Source: Pleomorphomonas sp. (lineage in GTDB: Bacteria > Pseudomonadota > Alphaproteobacteria > Rhizobiales > Pleomorphomonadaceae). From it: a stretch of DNA of 64,000 nucleotides. The notes below the pieces were generated by a model. It worked only from the letters and a program-made list of their open reading frames with translations, was not told the DNA's origin and did not search any database. A program made the position numbers and the translations under genes. The stretch's first letter is position 1, and each line of letters begins with the position of its first letter. Below, one piece after another: positions 22,486-32,974 of this stretch. The DNA lies in NCBI GenBank assembly GCA_029976075.1, contig JARKNW010000163.1, positions 97,480 through 161,479 of the forward strand, in the 5' to 3' direction.

Positions 22486-23817
22486 GTGTATCGAATGCAT
22501 CCGCGTAAATTTGTTGACTTATTCGCCGGGTGCGGGGGTCTATCGCTTGGACTTTCCCTGGCGGGCCTGCGTGGACTTTTCGCGATCGAACGCGACAACA
22601 TGGCGTTCGAGACATTCTCTTGTAATTTAATCGACGATGATTCGCCGGAAGCCTATCGGTTCGAATGGCCGTCATGGCTGGAGCAACGGGCATGGGGCAT
22701 CGATGAGGTCCTTGATCGCCACAAAGCGAATTTCGCTCAGATGCGTGGCAAGGTCGACGTCTTGGCAGGTGGTCCGCCATGTCAAGGCTTTAGCTTTGCA
22801 GGGCGACGAGTAGAAGACGATCCACGGAACCTCCTCTTTCGAAAGTACGTCGAGGTGGTGGAGGCTGTTCAACCGGCAGCCCTGATCCTGGAGAACGTCC
22901 CGGGCATGCAGGTAGCGCACCGAAGAACCAACACTGTGAACTTCGAGGTTGGGCCACAGCCGCGTCGGCAGTCCTATTACGAAAAACTGGCCGAAAGTCT
23001 CGACGCGGCGGGTTATGAGGTCAAGGCGGCTCTGGTGGATGCTTCGCGCTATGGAGTTCCACAGAAACGGTCGAGGTTGATTGCCATTGGCATTCGTAAG
23101 GATCTGTCCCAGTGGCTCGATGGTGGCATTGAGCGTGTATCCAAGTTGCTAGAGGCCGCCCGCCTGCAGCAGTTAAGTGACCTTGGGCTCGCTGAGACCG
23201 TATCCGCCACCGACGCGATCTCAGATTTGGAGATTGATGGTCGCCCTCTGGTAGTTTGTACTGATGCGCAATCGCCGCGCGGATATCTCGAGGCCATTCC
23301 GGGCGGAGCTACTACGAACTACCAACGGCTTATGCGCGAAGGCGCCGCAGGCACGCCCAACAGCATGCGTCTGGCTCGGCATAGTGAGGAAGTCCGCGAC
23401 CGGTTCGCCCATATCCTCCGTGAATGCCGCAAAGGTGTTCGGATGAACGACGAAGCACGCCTCGGCTACGGCCTGAAGAAGCATCGCATCTATCCAATGT
23501 CCCCGTCCGAACCAGCCCCCACGATCACTACTCTCCCGGACGATGTCCTCCACTATTCCGAGCCTAGAATCCTGACGGTTCGGGAAAGCGCGCGAATCCA
23601 GTCTTTTCCTGACTGGTTCCAGTTCAAGGGCAAGTTCACAACGGGGGGAAACCGACGAACGCGCGAGTGTCCTCGATATTCGCAGGTAGGGAATGCGGTG
23701 CCGCCCTACTTGGCACGGGCGATCGGCACTGCAATATCCCGGGCTCTGGACGAGATCGAGCTCGCGAGGGACGATGTCGGCATGTGCGCGCAGCATGCCG
23801 TGGCAGCAGCGGAATAG
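22486..23817 (+). CDS. C5-cytosine DNA methyltransferase (Dcm-like)
   Basis: The 443-residue enzyme transfers a methyl group from S-adenosylmethionine to C5 of cytosine. Motif I is DLFAGCGGLSLG near the N-terminus, motif IV is GGPPCQGFS with catalytic Cys99, motif VI is ENVPGM, motif VIII is QKRSR and motif X is GNAVPP. The target-recognition region lies between about residues 215 and 330. The start may be this GTG or the ATG at 22495. It opens a tight operon: the next gene starts 3 bases after its stop. The gene's C-terminus is extended by about 20 residues after motif X. Its job is presumably to mark self DNA for the three restriction-type genes downstream. Confidence 0.92.
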   Translation: MYRMHPRKFVDLFAGCGGLSLGLSLAGLRGLFAIERDNMAFETFSCNLIDDDSPEAYRFEWPSWLEQRAWGIDEVLDRHKANFAQMRGKVDVLAGGPPCQGFSFAGRRVEDDPRNLLFRKYVEVVEAVQPAALILENVPGMQVAHRRTNTVNFEVGPQPRRQSYYEKLAESLDAAGYEVKAALVDASRYGVPQKRSRLIAIGIRKDLSQWLDGGIERVSKLLEAARLQQLSDLGLAETVSATDAISDLEIDGRPLVVCTDAQSPRGYLEAIPGGATTNYQRLMREGAAGTPNSMRLARHSEEVRDRFAHILRECRKGVRMNDEARLGYGLKKHRIYPMSPSEPAPTITTLPDDVLHYSEPRILTVRESARIQSFPDWFQFKGKFTTGGNRRTRECPRYSQVGNAVPPYLARAIGTAISRALDEIELARDDVGMCAQHAVAAAE

Positions 23818-23820
23818 CAG

Positions 23821-25926
23821 ATGACTGAAGGAGCCCAGACGCCATTTCCTACGCAGCTTCTCACCTGGGCAGGAAATAGATCTGGCGGTGTGCGCCGCCT
23901 TTTTGACGAGTCAAGTGGCCGGCCTGCGGGGCAGAATCCTTTTAGAACCCAGCTTTTGGTAAAGTTGCAGCAATGGTGCGACGAGATTGGTGCAGGCGTA
24001 CAAACCGCTCCGCGTGTAATCCTGCTCGTAGGCGGCCCGGGCAACGGGAAGACCGAGGCCATCGAGGCTACCATGGGGTGGCTCGACGATGCGCTCGAAT
24101 GTGACGGTGCGCTCGTCGCAGAGCTTGCGCACGCTTTCCACCCTACCGTGGGCAAGGTGGCCCGACGCGTATCCGTTGAAGTCAGCCGGCCCGCACCCTC
24201 CAGACATCAAGGGCTCGGATTATCGATCGTGCAGGACGCATCGGTGGTGGCCGGCTCCAATGGAAGGTCGGCGGCCGAGCTGCTGCTTGATGAACTCGAC
24301 GATGCCTGTTCCACAGGCGCTGGTCTATATCTTTGCTGCGTCAACCGCGGTGTACTAGATGATGCCTTGATAACAGCGACGGAGGCCGGTCGTTCATCCT
24401 CGCGCCTGCTTCTCGAAAAGATAACAAGTGCTATTAGTCTTTCTCCCAACGCTCCTTCCTGTTGGCCTCTAGGAGATTATCCGGAAGTTGCCGTCTGGCC
24501 GATGGACATGGAGTCCTTACTGGTTGCAACAGCTGACCAGACAGTCCCGCTCGCAGGGCAGGTTCTCCGGTATGCCGTCGATGCCAGCCAGTGGCCTGCG
24601 GCCGACAAGTGCGAGGCCGGTGAGCGATGCCCATTTTGTACAAGCCGGGAGCAACTCTCGCATCCTCGCGAAGAACAGTCTTTGCTCTCAATGCTGCGCT
24701 GGTATGAGCTTGGTAGCGGCAAGCGGTGGAGCTTCCGAGACATCTTTTCTCTGTTTTCCTACCTGCTTGCCGGTTACCGCCATGAGATTCATTCCACCGA
24801 TCTCTTGCCCTGCGCATGGGCGGCCAAAAAGGTTACCGCGGATGCTCAAGCGGTCGCCAACGCAAAGCCATCATCGGAAACGTCACAAGCAATTTTCGAA
24901 CTCGTGGCCGCGCAATATCATCATGCGTTGTTCCATTCGTGGGACCGCGAAGCTGGTCCCTCCTTGCTAAAGGATATCAAGGACCTGGGCCTTCAGGACA
25001 ACAACATTGCAATGGGTCTGCAGTGGTTCCTCAGCTCCAGGCGATCCACCTATCTGCCGGCAATGATAGGCGGCGTGCTGGAAAGCTTCGCAAGCCTACT
25101 TGATCCCGCGCTCGCACACCCCGACACCGTTGTCGAAGTTAGCAAGAACACGAGTTATCGACTTCGCGACATAGACACGCGGTTTAGTCGCTCGGTTGCG
25201 GAGGGATTGCAGTATGTCCGCAAGACTCGGATACTAACGAAGCTTGAGGTTGAATTGCTTCGGCGCTTATCCGAACTGGACACTCACCTTTCACGCCAAG
25301 ATGTACGTAGGAAACGCCCTGCCACTGCAACCCGGATGCAGCGGCTTGTGCGCGACTTCTCGTGCCGACTCGTCCGTAGATCTATCGGAGTCCGAACGAT
25401 GGCGGTGCTGGATGCGGCCTTGCTGCGGGAATTTCAGACCATTGTGGAGAATCCAGATGGTGACGAAATGTTCGAGGTCGCGCGAGAGATTGAATTATTG
25501 CTCAATAAAAATCAGGAGTTCGAGGTCTCCTTGACCACAACTTTTGGCCAACCAGTTCCGCCGTCGAACATTCAGGCGCTGCTTGTCGTGCCAAGGCGGC
25601 ATGTCCATCCGGCGTACGCCAGCGTCGAAGGAAGGCCAGATGCTCCACTACAGTTTCTCGAGGTGGGTGAAGGTGCCTCGATCCAGAACGTGGCATTGAC
25701 GTACGATCTGTTCAAGGCCCTAAAGGATGTCAAGCGAGGGATGTCGAATGCTTCGCTGCCGAGGTCCATCCTTGCGTTGCTGGACACTACTAGCGCACGT
25801 CTGGCTGGTCCCATAGTACGGGATGATGTTGTGCTGCGCCGAGCTGAGATTCGCCTCGGTAATGGCGTGACGATCGAAAAGCGGCGCTCTGGCTTCGGAG
25901 TTATCGGAGGGGGCAATCGTCGGTGA
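23821..25926 (+). CDS. P-loop ATPase, DptF-like restriction component
   Basis: The 701-residue protein has a Walker A GGPGNGKT at residues 71-78 preceded by VILLV, and a Walker B-type LLLDELD at 154-160. A cysteine knuckle follows: Cys264, Cys270 and Cys273 (spacing C-x5-C-x2-C), likely with a fourth ligand nearby such as His280. The remainder is helical without known domain. By place (first of three genes before a giant HerA-like ATPase) and by P-loop type it resembles DptF of Dnd restriction, although DptF is usually shorter. It starts 3 bases after the methyltransferase stop and ends in a GTGA overlap with the next gene. It is probably a sensor or regulatory ATPase of the complex. Confidence 0.6.
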   Translation: MTEGAQTPFPTQLLTWAGNRSGGVRRLFDESSGRPAGQNPFRTQLLVKLQQWCDEIGAGVQTAPRVILLVGGPGNGKTEAIEATMGWLDDALECDGALVAELAHAFHPTVGKVARRVSVEVSRPAPSRHQGLGLSIVQDASVVAGSNGRSAAELLLDELDDACSTGAGLYLCCVNRGVLDDALITATEAGRSSSRLLLEKITSAISLSPNAPSCWPLGDYPEVAVWPMDMESLLVATADQTVPLAGQVLRYAVDASQWPAADKCEAGERCPFCTSREQLSHPREEQSLLSMLRWYELGSGKRWSFRDIFSLFSYLLAGYRHEIHSTDLLPCAWAAKKVTADAQAVANAKPSSETSQAIFELVAAQYHHALFHSWDREAGPSLLKDIKDLGLQDNNIAMGLQWFLSSRRSTYLPAMIGGVLESFASLLDPALAHPDTVVEVSKNTSYRLRDIDTRFSRSVAEGLQYVRKTRILTKLEVELLRRLSELDTHLSRQDVRRKRPATATRMQRLVRDFSCRLVRRSIGVRTMAVLDAALLREFQTIVENPDGDEMFEVAREIELLLNKNQEFEVSLTTTFGQPVPPSNIQALLVVPRRHVHPAYASVEGRPDAPLQFLEVGEGASIQNVALTYDLFKALKDVKRGMSNASLPRSILALLDTTSARLAGPIVRDDVVLRRAEIRLGNGVTIEKRRSGFGVIGGGNRR

Positions 25927-27440
25927 GTCTGTCCGATTTCAGAGACGCTCCTTGGGGCAAGTCACACGCCGTGTATGGGAGGGGCGCATTGGCGATGGTG
26001 CCCGCGCCGGAGTATGCCACGTCGGAGGTGGTACTTTCATCACTCTATCGGGTCATCGGGTTTGGCATTAGCGAGCGCTCCGTACCGCAGCAAGGCACCA
26101 AGCTCCAAGGATTAATCAAGAAGGCACGGGAAAGGACGTCCGCTCCAACCATCGGTGCGCTGGGAGCAGACGCCTTCGATACGCTGCTCACCTCCGTTCT
26201 AGAGAGTCCAAAGAGGTCGAACCAATCTGCAAAGCGGTTCCTGCAAGTTACTCCTTTGGTGCCTCAGTTGGCACTATTTAGTGGCTCCCCCAGACTGACT
26301 GGTAATCCGTGGACCCCTGGAGTGCTGGTTCGACGCATGGTTTGGCTGGGGGCTCGCGAGCACACCGCCGCGGAGGCAATCTGGCGCAGACTGTTCAATG
26401 CACTGACGGTGCAAGAGAATGATGACATTTTCGCTCGTTTCGTCCAGTCCGAGGTTAAGGCATGGTTGCCGGACTCGAACTGGGCTTTTGCTCCCGTCCC
26501 ATCGGACGCGATATTAAGTTGCCCGGACGTCGGTAATGGCGCCTTTCCTGCGCGGCAGTTTGTGCAGGACCTCGAGTCAATCATCGCGTCCAAGAACCTG
26601 TTAACCAGACGACAGTGGACGAGCCTCCTCGAAGCCATACTTCGCCTGGGAACGGTGGCTCATGTAATATGGCTCTGCGAGTTGCATGCGCGGGTCTGGA
26701 CATGCCTTTTAGAGGCGCTGGACGGCAATGGACCGTCGTCAGTGCGTGATGCGCGGCTACGCTTGTTTCCCGAGCGTTTTTCGTTCCTTCCCCTTTCGAA
26801 CAAGCCGCTGCCGGGCATCCGGGATAGTATTTCTCGCTATCTCACAGCCCGGCTAGGTATCAACGCAACCCTTTGGGCGTTGGAGGAGGCCGGTATCAAG
26901 CCGGCGGATTTACTTGGTTCTGCCGAGGGACTTTTGGAGGTTTGCGATCAGTTGCGCAGCTTCCGCACGGACTCGTGGGCCTCCGATATCCGGGAAATAG
27001 TGGAGGAACTTACCGATCGTGAAACAAGGACACTTTTATGCCGAAAGGGGATCGGTTCAAACATTAGTGAATTTGTGACCTACAGCCTCCAGCAGCGCCA
27101 GACGGCAAATCCACGCTTAAGGGCTTACGATCAGGGATATTTGCTCCGGAAACGTGGAACTCACGCCAACAGCCCATGGATCGTATCGCTAGGTCCGGTT
27201 GCCACCATCGCACTCGTCCATTGTGCCTTATCTGGCGTTGCAGGGCCTCGCTCGGTGCGCCGTCTGGCCCAACACCTCGCTCAGTATGGGGTCAGCATGG
27301 ACCACCGCGACATTCCCCAAAATGAGCTCGGGCATCAACTCCGGATGCTGGGATTGGTTCTGGACAGTCCCGACGCCGAGAGCGGTATGCTGCTAGTTCC
27401 ACCATTCAGGGGTGATAGTGGGGGGCGCGCGGATGAATAG
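25923..27440 (+). CDS. Unrecognised protein, possible DptG-like component
   Basis: The 505-residue protein starts with GTG inside the stop of the ATPase gene (GTGA) and ends overlapping the start of the large ATPase gene. It shows no P-loop, no transmembrane segment and no catalytic motif that I can identify. The C-terminal 100 residues (IALVHCALSGVAGPRSVRRLAQHLAQYGV, then LGHQLRMLGLVLDSPDAESGMLLVPPF) look like a winged-helix end domain. Size and place match DptG, a component of the DptFGH restriction complex with little known sequence conservation. The link is therefore contextual. Confidence 0.45.
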   Translation: MSLSDFRDAPWGKSHAVYGRGALAMVPAPEYATSEVVLSSLYRVIGFGISERSVPQQGTKLQGLIKKARERTSAPTIGALGADAFDTLLTSVLESPKRSNQSAKRFLQVTPLVPQLALFSGSPRLTGNPWTPGVLVRRMVWLGAREHTAAEAIWRRLFNALTVQENDDIFARFVQSEVKAWLPDSNWAFAPVPSDAILSCPDVGNGAFPARQFVQDLESIIASKNLLTRRQWTSLLEAILRLGTVAHVIWLCELHARVWTCLLEALDGNGPSSVRDARLRLFPERFSFLPLSNKPLPGIRDSISRYLTARLGINATLWALEEAGIKPADLLGSAEGLLEVCDQLRSFRTDSWASDIREIVEELTDRETRTLLCRKGIGSNISEFVTYSLQQRQTANPRLRAYDQGYLLRKRGTHANSPWIVSLGPVATIALVHCALSGVAGPRSVRRLAQHLAQYGVSMDHRDIPQNELGHQLRMLGLVLDSPDAESGMLLVPPFRGDSGGRADE

Positions 27441-30400
27441 GCTTGCATCAGCTCTGGCGGACCGGATCCGGACTCGGATCGGCACAATAGCGACATCCGA
27501 TATAGCGCGAGAAGTCCGCCTTGTGTTCCTCGGGCCGCCTCATGAAATTATGGCTGAGGTTTTCGACGACCTTATCAGCCAACCAAATAGTTTGGGATCC
27601 AGCGACATACCGTTCCTCCTGCAGGTGCCGCGCGATAAGCTTCCTGCCGGCAATCCCGCCGTAGGTGTGTCTGGTTGGTGCGATCAGGACCACCTGCTTG
27701 ACCTCCGCAACCTACCCCAGTCTGCGAGATTCGTAGCGCTCATCCCTCCCGGCGAGCACAGCATCCTGTCCGTTATAACCACCACCGACAAGTTTGGCGT
27801 CGCCGACGCGAACAACGGTGGCAATGCTACCTTCGACAGCTGGTGGGATGACAGCTTCGTACAGAGCCTTGTCGATCAGGCGATGCGGCAGGCCCGGATA
27901 CCCGAGCCTTTGATCGAGGAAGGGAGACAGTTGGTGGAGGCGGCAGCGCGCGCAGCCGACGAAGTCGAATTGGGAGCGTTGCCTCGCGTGGGTGCATGGC
28001 GGGTATTGTCTCGTCTTTTCTCCATCGATAGCCCCAGTGGGTTGCGGCCCAGTGATGCGCTTAGCCTTGCATGTGGTGTTCCCCCGATGCGCGGGGGCGT
28101 TCTGGCTGCAAAAGAACAGCTCAGAACGCTCAAAAGCGTTGCCGAGGCTATGTCCGAAGGTTTTCGTACCGGTGTCGAGCGACTTTCTGACGGCGCGGAC
28201 GAGGAGGAACAGGGATATCTCGCGGGATTTCTCGAGCATATACGCTCGACGTGCGAGGTTGCCACGATGTTCGAGCGCGCAACCCCTGAGTTCTACCGCC
28301 CCGCCGGAAGCCTCGACCTGCCTGTAGCCCCAGATTGGTGGACCGCGCTGGACGTGGAGAAGTGGACCGAGCTTCTCGCCGAGGAGCCATCGTCGGCAGG
28401 CGATATTTCAATGGCGTGTATCAACTCACTGGCAGTTCTTGGCAAGGCCATGCCCGTGATCGTATCACAGCAAGTCGACTTTCAGTTCAAGACGGAGGGC
28501 GGAGAGCCGAGTGGCGCGCGGATCGAGGTCAACCGGACCCCAGCCGCCGGTAATGGATTGATTGGAGATGTGGCTGCGGACAGCAATGACACGCTTTCCG
28601 ATGCAACTCCGCCCTCCCACAAGCTACCTATGACCTATAAGGCGACAGCCCCCGGGTTCAAGCCTGGGGCTATGAAGGTCATCTCTCTCTCCACTTGGCT
28701 GCCCGGTATCGTAGTCACGTGTCGCGGAGCCCGCAAGTTTTCAGCGCCACGCAAGCCTGCCAAGCCGAGCAAGACTGGAGCCAACTGGGAGTCAAGCCTT
28801 AGTGTGCCAGGTCCTGGCCGATATGAGTTGCTCGTTTTCACCTCCCCCGGAGTATCGCTGGATACATCGGCAAAGCTCTCGAGCGACCGCACCGATGCCA
28901 ACACCGGTGAGGCGACGCTGGTTGCACTCCGACAGGCAACGCCGGAGATGTATCGGGCAGAAATCGAAGCGGATGGAAACTGCCAGTTCGACCTCGGTTT
29001 CTTGCGTACCGCAAAGAATGGCATCATTTCGCGCGAAACCTTCCGCACCTTTGTTACGTGCGAGGACGCCCCTGAGATAGGTTGCCGAAGTCACTTCGAG
29101 CGTCTGATCAAAGCCAACCGGCGGCAACTTGAGAGCTTTGATTCTAGACCGGACATCCCCGTAAATCGGGCTGTCCGATCGACGATGCTGCAGGACTGGA
29201 TCCTTTCCGAAGATACGGTTCGCGTTTCCTATCAGCCTATCGTTCTGGCGGAAGACTATGGCGACTACTGGTCTCCCCCCAACTGGGGCACAGCTGACGG
29301 GCCGCTTCTGTCGAAAGGATCGTTTATCCAAGACCCCCGACCGGCACCTAGCGAGTTCGCTCCTCCCACCGACTTTCTGGATGCACGCGAGGAGATCGCG
29401 CGGCGAATTCGCGGTGACGGCGACCAGTCTGGAGTATTCGAGACCGCGCAACTAGGTGAATGGGCCCTTCACGACAGCCAGTTTGCTTCGCTGGTCGAGA
29501 AATATGTCGATGCCTATTACGCTTGGCTCTCGTCTGATCCTGAGGTTGCTTGCTGGACAGACTTGATCGCGGTCACGTCGCTGGACGCCAGCGGACGGAG
29601 CCTCGCGCGAGAGCCGGTCGCGATCCTGCTCTCTCCGATGCACCCATTACGCGTGGCGTGGCATGTCGTGGCCCAGCGCGTTCTCGTCGAGGCGGATGAG
29701 GCTGGAAAGCCTTGCCCAGCCGCAAGCGTCCTCGATCCTGACTGTGTGCCTGACATTCTAACGCTATATGTTCGTTCGCCCGCTGGACGGGATGAAGTGG
29801 TTTTCCTGGCAGTTGAGAACGGCACGGACTATTGGTCGGTCCTTTGGAACGGAAGAGAACTCGAACGGCTACCGGAACGCTCCCTCGCCGCGCCCTTCGG
29901 CGATGCCTTTGGCATCAACGTCGGGGGAATTTCTGTCGGATTTAGTGCATCGCAGGTGATGCGTGCCCTTGATGATGTCTCCGACCTACTTGCGGCCAAG
30001 CCAGTTGTTGCAGTTGCAGTCTCTAGCGCAGGAGGAACGACCGACGCCTGTAACCAAGGTCTGGTGGACTGGTGCACCCTGCGCTTCCAGGACGACTCCC
30101 GGAGACCAAGGAGCCGGGCCGTCGGTCCCCGGTTCCTAGAGGTCTTTGACGAGCGCCCGAAGGACGTGCAACCCGACAATGCAACGATCGCGAATCTATC
30201 CGAGGACACGGGCAACAGTGTCCGCTGGTATTCGAAGCAACCAGAGGAGACGATCCCCGACCTTGGCATCATAGCCCAGCTCGACATGTCGGAGCCACGA
30301 TCTGAGAGGGTGGATGGGCGAACGCCCCTCGGGATGGGGGGGTTGATCAGGCATCGTATCAGAAAGCAATTGCCCGCGAGCCATCATGCCTTCCTTGCGG

Positions 30401-32919
30401 AGTCTCGGCAATCCGCGGCACCGGAACCCACGGGTGAGGTACTAATCGACAAGGTTGCAGCGCTGCTCGTCGCGACTGAGAGTCTTGGATCAGTGCGTAT
30501 CGGCCTCCAGTTCGCTCCAAACGTGCTTGAGGTGCAACATATGCTACGGGAACGCCGTACCGACTTCGTTGCGGTGTCTTCAGCAGCTGTCGATCCTGCG
30601 TGCTTCCTTGGTGGCTGGCTGGAGGGGGCATATCTTTGGGACTTCGATTTACCTTCCTATTCGCACCGGGCAGGCGACACAAACGGCTACTACTTGCTGT
30701 CCCAAGTCACCGACGCGGACCAGGATGCTCTGTCCCAGGCGCTTTCTCGGCTGCCGGGTTGTGAGGAGCTTGACCCTGCGAAGGTTCGAGACGTTCTCCT
30801 AGAGGTAGCAAGGCGCGGCATCCCGACCATAAAGGGCCTTGCAGGAGACGACGCAGGGGCCACCGGCAATTTGGGGGTTTTTGTTGGGGTGCGGTTACTG
30901 CAGGATCGGTTCCGCGGCGGAGGGCATGAAGGTGACGGGCTACTTTCAGTAGTCAGCGGGACGGCTGAGGATGCTAAAATAGCAATCGTCGTGCCAGTGG
31001 ACCCGTTTCGCGGGTACATCAGTGACTTATGTAAAGCACTCGGCAAGGATCAGGGCGACCTTACACAGCTTCGGCCGGATCTTGTAGTCATTGGGATTGA
31101 TCTTTCAGGCGGCAATGTTCGCGTCAAGATCACGCCTATTGAGGTAAAGTGCCGGCCAACGTCTCGATTTAGTGCAAGCGAGGCAACGGAGGCGCTTGGG
31201 CAGGCAAAGGCATTGTCATCCCTTTTGTCTGCGATGCAACACTATGATAAGCAACCACGTCTTTGGTCACTCGCCTACCAGCACTTGCTCCTTTCCATCA
31301 TTGGCTTTGGGCTCCGTGTGTACAGCCAGCATCATGATGTCGTTGGCCATGCAGCGCGATGGTCCGAATTCCACGAGCGAATTGCCCGTGCTATCCTCGA
31401 TGGAAGTAACTGCGTGGAAGTCGATACTCGCGGTCGGCTGATTATCTTGGACGATAACCCTTCAAGCAAGCCTCAGGACTTCGACAATGATGGGTTCGAG
31501 GAGACCATAGTGATCGGTCGTGAAGATGCGGGTAAGATCGTGGCGGATGACCCTGCTCCCTTCTACGGCATGGTTCGTGCTCGCGTTGGCGACTGGGGGC
31601 TCATGCCAGACCCAGCGCGCCAGTCCTCTATCCCGCGCGACCCGGATGTCTCCTCGCCATCAGAGGTCGCTGAGATCTCCAGCGAGAGCGAGTCAACGGA
31701 AGAGAACCTTGCGACGGAGGTCACTATGCCTTCGCTTGCCGAACCGCTAACCGCTGGGGAGAACCCGGTCGCGCACGATCCGGTCGGCAAGGGCATCATT
31801 CTTGAGGTTGGAAAGACGATCGACGGATTTCGTCCCCGCGACCTCGAGCTCAACATTTCAGACACCCGCCTCAACCAGCTCAATATTGGCGTCGTAGGCG
31901 ATCTTGGCACCGGTAAGACCCAGCTGCTGAAATCACTAATCGCCCAAATAGCGTCGTCGAGTAGAGAGAACCGCGGCCATTCACCGCGATTCCTCATCTT
32001 CGACTACAAGCGAGACTACAGTAGCGATGATTTTGTAGCGGCCACTGGTGCCCGCGTCGTCCGGCCACATCGTATACCCCTAAATCTATTCGATACGCGC
32101 ACGAGCGGCGATGTACCGGCACCATGGTTCGACAGGTTTCGGTTCTTCGCCGACGTTCTCGGCAAGATCTATTCTGGGATCGGCACCGTCCAGCGCGACA
32201 AACTAAAGCGCGCAGTCAAGGAAGCCTACGACAGGGCAGCTTCAGGTGTTCCACCGACGCTGCGCGAGGTACACGCTGCCTATTATGACATCGTCGAGGG
32301 CAAACCGGATTCCCCAATGTCTATCATCGGCGACATGCTTGACATGGAAATTTTCGAGGAGGACCAGTCCAAGATCTCGCCGTTCGACGACTTCCTCGAC
32401 GGGGTGGTAGTGATCGCGCTGGATGCCCTTGGCCAAGACGACCACAGCAAGAACATGCTAGTCGCCATCATGTTGAACATGTTCTACGAGAACATGCTAC
32501 GGACACCCAAGCGGCCCTTCCTTGGCCAGGATCCGCAACTTCGGGCCGTCGACTCCTACTTGCTCGTCGATGAAGCCGACAATATCATGCGTTACGAGTT
32601 TGACGTCTTGCGAAAGCTGCTGCTTCAGGGTCGTGAATTCGGCACCGGCGTAATTCTCGCATCACAGTACCTCCGCCACTTCAAGACCGGCGGCACCGAT
32701 TACCGGGAGCCACTGCTGACCTGGTTCATCCACAAGGTCCCGAACGTAACGACCTCGGAGTTGTCCGCGCTTGGATTGACCAACACGGCAGCCGAAATGG
32801 CAGAGCGCATCAAGGGTCTGGGCAACCATCAGTGTCTTTTCAAGTCTTTTGATAGCCCCGGTGAATTCATAAGAGGATATCCGTTCTATCAACTCGTGAA
32901 GGATCGGGGTGTAAGTTGA
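27433..32919 (+). CDS. Giant HerA/FtsK-like ATPase with PD-(D/E)XK motif, DptH-like
   Basis: The protein has 1,828 residues from the ATG at 27433, preceded by a G-rich site and overlapping the previous stop. Residues 1-1150 carry no domain I recognise. A PD-(D/E)XK nuclease core is visible: Asp1216 in RPDLVVIGID and Glu1237/Lys1239 in PIEVKCR, with a QAKAL helix after it. The C-terminal ATPase has Walker A GDLGTGKT at about 1489-1496, Walker B LLVDEAD at about 1710-1716, and a FDYKRDYSSDDF segment between. DptH of phosphorothioate restriction has the same size and order (nuclease motif before a HerA-like ATPase). It likely translocates DNA and cuts it. Confidence 0.68.
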   Translation: MNRLASALADRIRTRIGTIATSDIAREVRLVFLGPPHEIMAEVFDDLISQPNSLGSSDIPFLLQVPRDKLPAGNPAVGVSGWCDQDHLLDLRNLPQSARFVALIPPGEHSILSVITTTDKFGVADANNGGNATFDSWWDDSFVQSLVDQAMRQARIPEPLIEEGRQLVEAAARAADEVELGALPRVGAWRVLSRLFSIDSPSGLRPSDALSLACGVPPMRGGVLAAKEQLRTLKSVAEAMSEGFRTGVERLSDGADEEEQGYLAGFLEHIRSTCEVATMFERATPEFYRPAGSLDLPVAPDWWTALDVEKWTELLAEEPSSAGDISMACINSLAVLGKAMPVIVSQQVDFQFKTEGGEPSGARIEVNRTPAAGNGLIGDVAADSNDTLSDATPPSHKLPMTYKATAPGFKPGAMKVISLSTWLPGIVVTCRGARKFSAPRKPAKPSKTGANWESSLSVPGPGRYELLVFTSPGVSLDTSAKLSSDRTDANTGEATLVALRQATPEMYRAEIEADGNCQFDLGFLRTAKNGIISRETFRTFVTCEDAPEIGCRSHFERLIKANRRQLESFDSRPDIPVNRAVRSTMLQDWILSEDTVRVSYQPIVLAEDYGDYWSPPNWGTADGPLLSKGSFIQDPRPAPSEFAPPTDFLDAREEIARRIRGDGDQSGVFETAQLGEWALHDSQFASLVEKYVDAYYAWLSSDPEVACWTDLIAVTSLDASGRSLAREPVAILLSPMHPLRVAWHVVAQRVLVEADEAGKPCPAASVLDPDCVPDILTLYVRSPAGRDEVVFLAVENGTDYWSVLWNGRELERLPERSLAAPFGDAFGINVGGISVGFSASQVMRALDDVSDLLAAKPVVAVAVSSAGGTTDACNQGLVDWCTLRFQDDSRRPRSRAVGPRFLEVFDERPKDVQPDNATIANLSEDTGNSVRWYSKQPEETIPDLGIIAQLDMSEPRSERVDGRTPLGMGGLIRHRIRKQLPASHHAFLAESRQSAAPEPTGEVLIDKVAALLVATESLGSVRIGLQFAPNVLEVQHMLRERRTDFVAVSSAAVDPACFLGGWLEGAYLWDFDLPSYSHRAGDTNGYYLLSQVTDADQDALSQALSRLPGCEELDPAKVRDVLLEVARRGIPTIKGLAGDDAGATGNLGVFVGVRLLQDRFRGGGHEGDGLLSVVSGTAEDAKIAIVVPVDPFRGYISDLCKALGKDQGDLTQLRPDLVVIGIDLSGGNVRVKITPIEVKCRPTSRFSASEATEALGQAKALSSLLSAMQHYDKQPRLWSLAYQHLLLSIIGFGLRVYSQHHDVVGHAARWSEFHERIARAILDGSNCVEVDTRGRLIILDDNPSSKPQDFDNDGFEETIVIGREDAGKIVADDPAPFYGMVRARVGDWGLMPDPARQSSIPRDPDVSSPSEVAEISSESESTEENLATEVTMPSLAEPLTAGENPVAHDPVGKGIILEVGKTIDGFRPRDLELNISDTRLNQLNIGVVGDLGTGKTQLLKSLIAQIASSSRENRGHSPRFLIFDYKRDYSSDDFVAATGARVVRPHRIPLNLFDTRTSGDVPAPWFDRFRFFADVLGKIYSGIGTVQRDKLKRAVKEAYDRAASGVPPTLREVHAAYYDIVEGKPDSPMSIIGDMLDMEIFEEDQSKISPFDDFLDGVVVIALDALGQDDHSKNMLVAIMLNMFYENMLRTPKRPFLGQDPQLRAVDSYLLVDEADNIMRYEFDVLRKLLLQGREFGTGVILASQYLRHFKTGGTDYREPLLTWFIHKVPNVTTSELSALGLTNTAAEMAERIKGLGNHQCLFKSFDSPGEFIRGYPFYQLVKDRGVS

Positions 32920-32974
32920 ACTTTAGGAACACGCCATTGTCGACTTTCTGAGCCCTTCAGAGCGCTCTGAGCGC

